From: an uncultured Actinomyces sp.
GTDB taxonomy: Bacteria; Actinomycetota; Actinomycetes; Actinomycetales; Actinomycetaceae
DNA: 5,347 nucleotides
Reading direction: 5' to 3'
Assembly (NCBI GenBank): GCA_937926415.1
Contig: CALBAF010000176.1
Coordinates: 1-5,347 of the forward strand
The notes under the pieces: generated by a model
What the model was told of the DNA's origin: nothing
Databases searched by the model: none
Seen by the model: the letters and a program-made list of their open reading frames with translations, nothing else
Part shown: positions 1 to 5,027 of the stretch, piece by piece
Layout: each line of letters begins with the position of its first letter
How positions within the stretch are numbered: the stretch's first letter is position 1
Made by a program: the position numbers and the translations under genes

Positions 1-695
1 TCGCTGCGGGCGCCATCGAGGCCGTCGGCGCGGCCATCGCACCCGGCGTCACCACCGATGAGCTCGACCGCATCGGACACGAGTACCTCATCGCCCACGA
101 CGCATACCCCTCGTGTCTGGGTTACATGGGCTTCCCCAAGTCCATCTGTTCCTCGATTAACGAGGTCATCTGCCACGGCATTCCGGACGACCGCCCGCTC
201 GAAGACGGCGACATCATCAACATCGACATCACCGCCTACAAGGACGGCGTTCACGGTGACACGTGCGCGATGTTCGAGGTCGGCACCGTCGACGAGGAGT
301 CGCACCTGCTCATCGAGCGCACAAAGAACGCCATGATGCGCGGCATCAAGGCCGTCGGCCCAGGCCGCGAGATCAACGTGATCGGTCGCGTCATCGAGGC
401 CTACGCGAAGCGTTTCGACTACGGCGTGGTGCGCGACTACACCGGTCACGGCGTCGGCGAGGCTTTCCACTCCGGTCTGATCATCCCCCACTACGACGCA
501 GCGCCGGCCTACGACACGGTCATGGAGCCCGGCATGGTCTTCACGATCGAACCGATGCTGACCCTCGGCACAATCGAGTGGGAGCAGTGGGACGACGACT
601 GGACGATCGTCACCGCCGATCGTTCCCGCACTGCCCAGTTCGAGCACACGATCGTCGTCACCGAGGATGGGGCTGAGATTCTCACCCTTCCGTGA
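1..695 (+). CDS. map: Methionine aminopeptidase, type I (5'-truncated by window edge)
   Basis: This is the C-terminal part of a type I methionine aminopeptidase, the cytosolic dinuclear-metal enzyme that removes the initiator Met from nascent proteins. The first whole codon is at 3 and 230 residues are visible. All five metal ligands of the family can be seen (visible numbering): Asp75 in NIDIT, Asp86 in HGDTCAMF, His149 in GHGVG, Glu183 in FTIEPM and Glu214 in FEHTIV. The substrate-binding histidines are His58 (CHGIPD) and His156 (FHSG). Ligand spacing matches the E. coli enzyme with an offset of 21-22 residues, so at least about 22 N-terminal residues lie outside the window, more if the longer actinobacterial form is present. 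The segment [20 protein letters not shown] is typical of the actinobacterial form. The gene is followed by a hairpin and then by ppgK with its own promoter, so co-transcription with ppgK is not required. Family assignment is secure; the start is not visible. Confidence 0.97.
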   Translation, partial: AAGAIEAVGAAIAPGVTTDELDRIGHEYLIAHDAYPSCLGYMGFPKSICSSINEVICHGIPDDRPLEDGDIINIDITAYKDGVHGDTCAMFEVGTVDEESHLLIERTKNAMMRGIKAVGPGREINVIGRVIEAYAKRFDYGVVRDYTGHGVGEAFHSGLIIPHYDAAPAYDTVMEPGMVFTIEPMLTLGTIEWEQWDDDWTIVTADRSRTAQFEHTIVVTEDGAEILTLP

Positions 696-705
696 CACAT
701 TTTTT

Positions 706-746
706 CGAGGCCCGCCTCCGACTCTCACAGTCTGAGGCGGGCCTCG
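706..746 (+). terminator. Strong hairpin after map, probable terminator
   Basis: A perfect 13-bp GC-rich inverted repeat (706-718 with 734-746) begins 10 nt after the map stop codon. Its 15-nt loop contains an inner 3-bp stem (720-722 with 730-732). No U-run follows the hairpin on the + strand. Instead a run of six T (700-705) precedes it. Position and strength suggest it ends the map transcript, as many U-poor hairpins do in high-GC actinobacteria, but it could also simply protect the mRNA 3' end. Confidence 0.65.
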
Positions 747-766
747 CTATTAGTCGTGACATCCCA

Positions 767-772
767 TACAAT
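767..772 (+). promoter_or_regulatory. Candidate -10 box of the ppgK promoter
   Basis: TACAAT is a close match to the -10 consensus and lies about 59 nt upstream of the chosen ppgK start. No good -35 is seen at 16-18 nt upstream, where the DNA is the distal arm and 3' flank of the map hairpin. The expected transcription start is near 779, giving a 5' leader of about 50 nt. This also argues against the alternative in-frame GTG at 756, which would lie upstream of this start point. Confidence 0.45.
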
Positions 773-820
773 TCGGGTACGGGGCATCAGGGCCCGCGGA
801 CAACAGGATTTCATCACCCG

Positions 821-826
821 AGGAGG
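821..826 (+). promoter_or_regulatory. ppgK ribosome binding site that decides the start
   Basis: AGGAGG is a perfect Shine-Dalgarno core ending 4 nt before the ATG at 831 (the G-rich run continues to 828). It selects this ATG over the in-frame GTG at 756, which has no such site and would add 25 residues unlike the family. Confidence 0.85.
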
Positions 827-830
827 GGTC

Positions 831-1583
831 ATGGCTCACGTCGCATGCGGCATCGACATCGGCGGATCGGGCGTCAAGGGCGCGCTCGTTGATCTAGAAA
901 CCGGCGAGTACATCGGCAATCAGGTTCGAATCCCCACCCCCGACCCTGCGACTCCCGACGCCGTCGCGGCGGTGTGCCGCGAGGTCATCGATCAGCTCGA
1001 CGTCAAGGTCGGCGTTCCGATCGGCGTGACCTTCCCCGCCCCCGTCTTTGACGGCGTCATTCCCTACATGGCGAACCTCGACCAGTCATGGGTCAACGTC
1101 GACGTCGACGAGCTCATGGAGCGCTACCTGGGCCGCGCCGTCGTCGCACTCAACGACGCGGACGCAGCGGGCATCGCCGAGGTCGCCTACGGTGCAGCCA
1201 AGGGTCGCGACGGCGTCATCGTGTTCACCACCCAGGGCACCGGAATCGGCTCGGCGATCATCGTCAACGGCACTCTCCTCACCAACACCGAGCTGGGCCA
1301 CCTCGAGATCGACGGCACGGACGCGGAGAAGAACGCATCCTCGGGTCAGAAGACCCTCCAGGGCCTGGATTGGGAGCAGTGGGCGCAGCGCCTCCAGCGC
1401 TACTACGGTCACGTCGAGTTCCTGCTCAACCCCGATCTCTTCGTGGTCGGCGGCGGTGTGTCTGAGAACCACGAGAAGTTCATGCCGCTCCTCAAGCTGA
1501 AGACCCCGATGATTCCCGCGAAGCTGCTCAACACCGCCGGCATCGTCGGCGCCGCCTACTACGCAGCACAGCACAGCGCCTGA
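831..1583 (+). CDS. ppgK: Polyphosphate glucokinase (PpgK)
   Basis: This 250-residue cytoplasmic sugar kinase phosphorylates glucose to glucose-6-phosphate with inorganic polyphosphate or ATP, the main glucokinase type of many actinobacteria that import free glucose. The N-terminal phosphate-binding loop is DIGGSGVKG (residues 9-17). LNDADAAG (107-114) carries the likely catalytic base Asp109. The second phosphate-binding motif is TQGTGIGSA (134-142). TNTELGHLEIDG (151-162) is the sugar-binding segment with Glu154, His157 and Glu159. DLFVVGGGVS (202-211) and NTAGIVGAA (234-242) complete the C-terminal lobe. The zinc-binding cysteine cluster of ordinary ROK glucokinases is absent, as expected for the PpgK branch. 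Length matches characterised PpgK proteins of roughly 250-270 residues. The start is fixed by a perfect AGGAGG. The gene has a candidate promoter of its own and a strong hairpin 18 nt after its stop, so it looks monocistronic. Preference for polyphosphate over ATP, or activity on mannose, cannot be read from the sequence. Confidence 0.95.
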   Translation: MAHVACGIDIGGSGVKGALVDLETGEYIGNQVRIPTPDPATPDAVAAVCREVIDQLDVKVGVPIGVTFPAPVFDGVIPYMANLDQSWVNVDVDELMERYLGRAVVALNDADAAGIAEVAYGAAKGRDGVIVFTTQGTGIGSAIIVNGTLLTNTELGHLEIDGTDAEKNASSGQKTLQGLDWEQWAQRLQRYYGHVEFLLNPDLFVVGGGVSENHEKFMPLLKLKTPMIPAKLLNTAGIVGAAYYAAQHSA

Positions 1584-1601
1584 TCGCGGACGCACCGCAC
1601 A

Positions 1602-1635
1602 CAGAAGGGCCCCGACGCGAGTCGGGGCCCTTCTG
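1602..1635. terminator. Shared hairpin between convergent ppgK and rnpB
   Basis: A perfect 15-bp inverted repeat (1602-1616 with 1621-1635) closes a 4-nt loop, GCGA on the + strand (a GNRA tetraloop). It lies 18 nt after the ppgK stop and directly abuts the predicted 3' end of rnpB on the minus strand. By symmetry it can form in both transcripts, so it probably ends both. Neither side has a proper U-run; the minus side has only CUUCUGUGUG. Confidence 0.85.
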
Positions 1636-2001
1636 GGATCTGTCGGCCTATACGCCGGGTTCTGTCACGCACGCCGTTACCGGACGTGCGGTGGCGACCA
1701 TCTATCTAGGACCGTCGTTACCGACGGCCTCCAGCAACCTACCCGCAGGCGTCGGACGGGCCGCCCTGCCTGCTGCTCGGTCTTGCTCCGGGTGGGGTTT
1801 ACCTAGCCGGCGCGGTCACCCGCACCGCTGGTGAGCTCTTACCTCACCTTTTCACCCTTACCGACGCATGCGCGCCGGTGGTTTGTTTTCTGTGGCACTG
1901 TCCCGCGGGTTACCCCGGGTGGCTGTTAGCCATCACCCTGCCCTGTGGAGCCCGGACGTTCCTCGAGCGTTTCCGCGCGCGGCCGCCCAGCCGGCAGATC
2001 C
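1636..2001 (-). ncRNA. rnpB: RNase P RNA, bacterial type A
   Basis: This is the catalytic RNA of ribonuclease P, which removes the 5' leader from precursor tRNAs together with the RnpA protein. On the minus strand the universally conserved blocks appear in order: GAGGAACGTCCGGGCTCC (1964-1947), ACAGAAAACA (1893-1884), GGTGAGGTAAGAGCTCACC (the P10-P12 region), GGTAAACCCC (1803-1794, the L15 loop that pairs with tRNA CCA), AGATAGATGGTCGCC (1707-1693) and GACAGAACCCGGCGTATAGG (1666-1647). The ends were set by helix P1: GGATCTG-C-CGGC at the 5' end pairs with the sequence ending CAGATCC at the 3' end, broken by one C-A mismatch. This gives about 366 nt. A TATGAT box sits 7 nt before the predicted 5' end, which agrees independently. 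Identity is secure; each end may be off by a few bases. Confidence 0.96.
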
Positions 2002-2007
2002 GCATCG

Positions 2008-2013
2008 ATCATA
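2008..2013 (-). promoter_or_regulatory. -10 box of the rnpB promoter
   Basis: Read on the minus strand, TATGAT ends 6 nt before the predicted first base of RNase P RNA (2001), the standard -10 to +1 distance. No convincing -35 is visible around 2031-2038, where the DNA overlaps the yaaA promoter. Agreement with the P1-defined 5' end is the main support. Confidence 0.65.
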
Positions 2014-2037
2014 GCGCGCATGGCCGCGCCCCCGCGA

Positions 2038-2043
2038 TAGGGT
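2038..2043 (+). promoter_or_regulatory. -10 box for probable leaderless yaaA transcript
   Basis: TAGGGT fits the TANNNT -10 pattern of actinobacteria and is followed by 7 nt before the A of the yaaA ATG at 2051. Transcription would therefore start at or next to the start codon, giving a leaderless mRNA. AGGGTGG (2039-2045) could alternatively be a weak Shine-Dalgarno for the same ATG if transcription starts further upstream. No -35 is evident. Confidence 0.5.
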
Positions 2044-2050
2044 GGACACC

Positions 2051-2863
2051 ATGCTGATCTGGTTGCCCCCGTCGGAGGGAAAGAACGCGCCCGCGCAGGG
2101 CCCGTCTCTCGATGTCAACGCACTGTCCCGCCCGAGCCTCGCAACGAGCCGCCGCACCGTGTGCGACACACTCACGGCTCTCGGGGACGGCCCCGAAGCA
2201 GCCGCCGTCCTGAAGGTCGGGGCACGCATCGACCTGTCCGTGAACACCGCGCTCGATTCCGCTCCCTGCGCCCCGGCCTCGTCTCTGTTTACCGGAGTGC
2301 TGTACGAAGCGATCGAGGAGTGCGCACCGGGAGCGTGGACCAGTGCTGGAGCGGCGCACGTATCGATCTTCTCTGGGCTCTTTGGCGTCCTCTCCCCTAG
2401 TGACTTCATTCCGGACCACCGCCTTGCGATGGGTCTGTCGCTACCCGAGCTTGGCGTCCTGTCGACCTGGTGGGCACCGCGGCTCGATGAGGCGCTGGCA
2501 CCCGAGGCATCGGAGCGCATCATCATCGATGGGCTATCCGGCCCGTATCGCGCCGCGTGCAAGGCCCCGTGGGCGCGGGTGTGGGAGCTGCGCGTCGAGC
2601 GTGAGGCTAACGGGAAGCGATCCGTCATCTCGCACGACGCGAAGCGCTGGCGCGGCGCCATCACCGGCCTGCTGCTTGCCTCCGGCGGATACGGCGCCGA
2701 GGAAACGGCGGCGGCGGAGAATGCCCTGGAAGAGGCCGCGTACTCGCTGTCGCTGGGGGACGCGAAGGGACACGAACACCGCGTGACTGACGTGGAATAC
2801 GGCCCCGAAAAGCACACGAAAAAGGGCGGATCGACACGCACGGTCACGTTGGTTACGCACTGA
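2051..2863 (+). CDS. yaaA: Peroxide stress protein YaaA (UPF0246/DUF328 family)
   Basis: A 270-residue cytoplasmic protein of the YaaA family. The E. coli member lowers free iron during hydrogen peroxide stress and so limits Fenton damage to DNA and proteins; the family fold binds DNA. Family signatures are the N-terminal MLIWLPPSEGK (1-11), the central APASSLFTGVLYEA (74-87), SGLFGVLSPSDFIPDHRLAMG (108-128) and the C-terminal basic motif SHDAKRWRG (194-202), which matches the conserved His-x-x-Lys-x-x-Arg-Gly. Length is close to the E. coli protein (about 258). The ATG is preferred over the GTG at 2042 because family members begin with M-L-I/V directly before the PPSEGK-type motif, and because a TAGGGT -10 box lies exactly at leaderless distance. 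It is divergent from rnpB and 79 nt upstream of the fucosidase, which appears to have its own promoter. Nothing in the sequence shows OxyR-type control. A long open frame antisense to it is a GC artefact. Confidence 0.93.
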   Translation: MLIWLPPSEGKNAPAQGPSLDVNALSRPSLATSRRTVCDTLTALGDGPEAAAVLKVGARIDLSVNTALDSAPCAPASSLFTGVLYEAIEECAPGAWTSAGAAHVSIFSGLFGVLSPSDFIPDHRLAMGLSLPELGVLSTWWAPRLDEALAPEASERIIIDGLSGPYRAACKAPWARVWELRVEREANGKRSVISHDAKRWRGAITGLLLASGGYGAEETAAAENALEEAAYSLSLGDAKGHEHRVTDVEYGPEKHTKKGGSTRTVTLVTH

Positions 2864-2878
2864 CCGGTAGGCTATCCT
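2849..2878 (+). promoter_or_regulatory. Candidate fucosidase promoter overlapping the yaaA 3' end
   Basis: TTGGTT (2849-2854) and TATCCT (2873-2878) form a -35/-10 pair with an 18-nt spacer; the -35 lies inside the last codons of yaaA. TAGGCT (2868-2873) is an alternative -10 with no matching -35. The expected start point is near 2885, leaving a leader of about 58 nt that contains the palindromes at 2889-2922. Confidence 0.4.
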
Positions 2879-2880
2879 TT

Positions 2881-2922
2881 TTCCGGAACCTGCAGGGTGC
2901 AGGACCGGCCGACGCGTCGGCC
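2881..2922. repeat. Three consecutive palindromes in the yaaA-fucosidase gap
   Basis: TTCCGGAA (2881-2888) is an 8-bp palindrome at the expected transcription start. CCTGCA-ggg-TGCAGG (2889-2903) is a perfect 6-bp inverted repeat. GGCCGACGCGTCGGCC (2907-2922) is a perfect 16-bp palindrome. They occupy nearly the whole gap between promoter and ribosome binding site. The last could be an operator for a dimeric repressor (LacI-type operators also centre on CG), or the last two could be leader hairpins or a U-poor terminator for yaaA. The sequence alone does not decide between these. Confidence 0.6.
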
Positions 2923-2925
2923 ATC

Positions 2926-2932
2926 AAGGGGA
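2926..2932 (+). promoter_or_regulatory. Fucosidase ribosome binding site
   Basis: AAGGGGA is a moderate Shine-Dalgarno ending 10 nt before the ATG at 2943, and only 3 nt after the 16-bp palindrome. Folding or protein binding at the palindrome could therefore affect ribosome access. Confidence 0.6.
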
Positions 2933-2942
2933 AACCATAGGC

Positions 2943-4280
2943 ATGATCAACGAGGACTACCTGGCCAATATCCGGCCCACCCACCGTCAGCTCCAGTGGC
3001 AGAAAATGGAGATGTACGCGTTCGTCCACTTTGGCATGAACACAATGACGGACCGCGAGTGGGGCGAGGGCCACGAGGATCCGGCCCTGTTCAACCCGGG
3101 CAACGTCGACGTCGATCAGTGGATGCGCGCCCTCGTGAGCGCCGGCATGAGCGGCGTGATCCTCACGTGCAAGCACCACGACGGGTTTTGCCTGTGGCCG
3201 TCGGCCTACACGAAGCACTCGGTGGAGTCCTCGCCGTGGAAAGGCGGGCGCGGCGACCTCGTGCGCGAGGTGTCCGACGCGGCTGCGCGTCACGGCCTGA
3301 AGTTCGGCGTGTACCTGTCCCCCTGGGACATGACCGAGCCGACCTACGGCCAGGGTGAAGCCTACAACGACTTCTACATCAACCAGCTCATCGAGCTGCT
3401 CACCCACTACGGCCCGGTCTTCTCCGTGTGGCTGGACGGCGCATGCGGCGAGGGCCCCAATGGCAAGGTGCAGGTCTACGACTGGCAGCGCATCTACGAC
3501 ACGGTTCGCGCTCTGGCCCCCGAGGCCGTCATCTCGGTGTGTGGCCCGGACGTGCGCTGGTGCGGCAACGAGGCCGGCTCCGTCCGAGCAAACGAGTGGT
3601 CGGTCGTTCCCGCTTCTCTGCGCGAGGCTGAGCGCACCGCCGAGAAATCACAGAAGGCCGACGACGGCGAGTTTTCACGCCAGGTTGCCTCCGGCGACGA
3701 GGACCTGGGATCGCGCGAGGCACTGGCCGGCTACTCCGGTCCCCTCGCCTGGTACCCCGCCGAGGTCAACACCTCGACCCGCAAGGGCTGGTTCCACCAC
3801 GACGTCGAGGATTCACAGGTGCGCAGCGTCGACGAGCTCTTCTCGATCTGGAAGGGATCGGTTGGCGGCAACGCCACCTTCCTCCTCAACGTTCCCCCGA
3901 ACCGCAACGGCCTCCTCGCAGACGCCGACGTCGAGGTACTCGCGCGCCTCGGCGAGAAGATCGCTGACTTCCGCTCGCGTCGCATCGAGGCGTCCCGCGA
4001 GGACGAGGGCGACGCCGTGACCCTGCGCTTTGAGGCGCCGCGCGCTATCGGCGCGATCGTCCTCGAGGAGGACATCGCCCAGGGACAGCGCATCGACGAG
4101 GCCGTGGTGACCGCGTGCGTCGACGGCGACGATGAGCAGGAGATTGCTCGCGTGCACTGCGTGGGCTACCGGCGCATCGTCACCCTGGAAAAGCCCGTGA
4201 CCGCCACCCGGGTGCGGGTGACGGTCACGAAGAGCAGGCAGGGTTTCTACCTGGCGGACTTTTACGCTATCGAGGCCTGA
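2943..4280 (+). CDS. Alpha-L-fucosidase, GH29 (subfamily B-like), cytoplasmic
   Basis: A 445-residue glycoside hydrolase that should release alpha-L-fucose with retention, in GH29-B mainly alpha-1,3/1,4-linked fucose of Lewis-type glycans. Residues about 1-335 form the catalytic barrel: WQKMEMYAFVHFGMNT (19-34), LTCKHHDGFCLWPS (74-87, the substrate-binding His pair), GVYLSPWD (122-129), then VWLDGACGEGPNG (162-174) with the probable nucleophile Asp165. Glu210 (CGNEAG) lies 45 residues further on, the spacing of the acid/base in characterised GH29-B enzymes, and is the likely acid/base. WYPAEVNTSTRKGWF (270-284) and NATFLLNVPPNRNGLL (310-325) are also family blocks. Residues about 345-445 look like a beta-sandwich. 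There is no signal peptide, membrane segment or extra carbohydrate-binding module, so the enzyme should act inside the cell on imported oligosaccharides. No transporter, regulator or fucose pathway gene is adjacent. GC and codon use resemble the neighbours, so recent transfer is not evident. Linkage specificity is inferred from subfamily only. Confidence 0.93.
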   Translation: MINEDYLANIRPTHRQLQWQKMEMYAFVHFGMNTMTDREWGEGHEDPALFNPGNVDVDQWMRALVSAGMSGVILTCKHHDGFCLWPSAYTKHSVESSPWKGGRGDLVREVSDAAARHGLKFGVYLSPWDMTEPTYGQGEAYNDFYINQLIELLTHYGPVFSVWLDGACGEGPNGKVQVYDWQRIYDTVRALAPEAVISVCGPDVRWCGNEAGSVRANEWSVVPASLREAERTAEKSQKADDGEFSRQVASGDEDLGSREALAGYSGPLAWYPAEVNTSTRKGWFHHDVEDSQVRSVDELFSIWKGSVGGNATFLLNVPPNRNGLLADADVEVLARLGEKIADFRSRRIEASREDEGDAVTLRFEAPRAIGAIVLEEDIAQGQRIDEAVVTACVDGDDEQEIARVHCVGYRRIVTLEKPVTATRVRVTVTKSRQGFYLADFYAIEA

Positions 4281-4287
4281 GCCTCAG
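4277..4287. repeat. Inverted repeat holding both convergent stop codons
   Basis: CTGAG-C-CTCAG contains the fucosidase TGA (4278-4280) on the + strand and the TGA of the minus-strand gene (4286-4284). Only 3 nt separate the two coding regions and no separate terminator hairpin fits between them. The only larger inverted repeat nearby is inside the fucosidase coding end (4196-4203 with 4222-4229, 8-bp arms). Confidence 0.6.
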
Positions 4288-5027
4288 CGCGGCGTGTTCG
4301 CCGCCGTGCGCACGACGATCTGAGCCGTGTCCTCAGTCAGGTAGAGCTCGTCGGCGGGCGTGAGTCGAATGCGCTCGAGTTCCATCGGGCTCAGGTCAGC
4401 GGCCACGCCGATGCCGTAGCCGTCGCGCACCTCGATGACGGCGAGGGCGCCGTTGCGGCGTCGCGCGTCCTCGTATTCTTCGAGTAGGGCTGCGGGCAGA
4501 CGGTCGGCAAGTTCACGACGGGCGGCAATGACGCGGCGCAGCTCGTCGTCGGAGTCGGCGACGTCGGCCTCGAATTGAGCCTTCAGCGCCTCGATGTCGG
4601 CGGCGATGGCCTGCGCCTCGGCCTTCATCTTGTCCTGTGCGGCGCGGGCAGCCTCGATGCGCTCCTCGGCGTCGACCTGGTCGTCCTCGAGCTTGGCGAG
4701 GCGTCGATCCATCTGGGCAATCTCGTGCTCCATCGCCGAGATGTCGCGCAGCGGCACCTGATTTGCGTCGATGCGGCCCTGCTGGCGCGCCCGACGCTCG
4801 GTGACCTTGGCGATCTCGTCTTCGATGCGGGTTACCTCGCGACCGATGTCCGCGATGACCGCGCTCTGTGCGATCGCGGCGCGCTGCAGGTCGGCGACGC
4901 GACCTGCGAACTCGCGAACCGTTGCATGCGCGGGGTGAGAATCGCGCTTGTGGCGCAGCGCCGACTCCTTCTGGTCGAGCTTCTGGAGCTCGAGGAGCTC
5001 GATCTGGTCGGTGTGCGATGCTTTCAC
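4284..5027 (-). CDS. Coiled-coil protein of the C4 zinc-ribbon family, zinc ribbon cysteines lost
   Basis: A 247-residue cytoplasmic protein of the family annotated as zinc ribbon domain-containing protein (DUF164/CT398-like). Residues about 5-175 are a long, highly charged antiparallel coiled coil beginning HTDQIELLELQKLDQKESAL, and residues about 176-247 form the C-terminal domain. Family members usually end with a CxxC ... CxxCGRIL-type ribbon. Here the domain is recognisable (ADLSPMELERIRLTPADELY, then AQIVVRT in place of GRILVRT), but the first pair aligns with Ile206/Ala209 and the second with Thr231/Thr234; the protein contains no cysteine at all. The GTG at 5027 is chosen because AGGGAG lies 7 nt upstream and homologues start just before this point; an ATG at 5117 would add 30 residues inside the upstream gene. 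It overlaps the Nif3-like gene by 4 nt (GTGA) and is probably translationally coupled to it. The function of the family is not established; a nucleic-acid or chaperone-like role has been suggested. Confidence 0.88.
   Translation of the reverse strand: MKASHTDQIELLELQKLDQKESALRHKRDSHPAHATVREFAGRVADLQRAAIAQSAVIADIGREVTRIEDEIAKVTERRARQQGRIDANQVPLRDISAMEHEIAQMDRRLAKLEDDQVDAEERIEAARAAQDKMKAEAQAIAADIEALKAQFEADVADSDDELRRVIAARRELADRLPAALLEEYEDARRRNGALAVIEVRDGYGIGVAADLSPMELERIRLTPADELYLTEDTAQIVVRTAANTPR

Noticed and set aside
756..830. Longer ppgK reading frame starting at the GTG at 756
   Set aside because: It lacks a ribosome binding site, adds 25 residues not seen in the family, and would start upstream of the predicted transcription start; the ATG at 831 has a perfect AGGAGG.
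1086..1595. 169-codon open frame on the minus strand opposite ppgK
   Set aside because: It is a codon-position mirror of ppgK with Val/Leu/Asp-rich translation and no motif; ppgK itself shows all family motifs.
1641..2000. Possible tRNA, riboswitch or CRISPR-like structure suggested by the dense stem-loops in the non-coding stretch
   Set aside because: All conserved blocks match RNase P RNA in order on the minus strand, which explains the structure completely.
1933..2847. 304-codon open frame on the minus strand opposite yaaA and the rnpB 5' end
   Set aside because: Its translation has no family-like motif, is low-complexity Ser/Ala/Arg rich, and it runs antisense to yaaA, which has clear signatures, and through a structural RNA. 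Long antisense frames are expected in high-GC DNA.
2853..3407. 184-codon open frame on the minus strand opposite the fucosidase 5' part
   Set aside because: It covers the fucosidase promoter and N-terminal coding region antisense, with no family resemblance; judged a GC-driven artefact.
4196..4229. Inverted repeat with an inner CACCCGGGTG palindrome near the end of the fucosidase gene
   Set aside because: It lies within coding sequence for a Val/Thr/Arg beta-strand (VTATRVRVTVTK), where repeated GTG/ACC codons create such symmetry; kept only as a remark in the convergent-junction finding.
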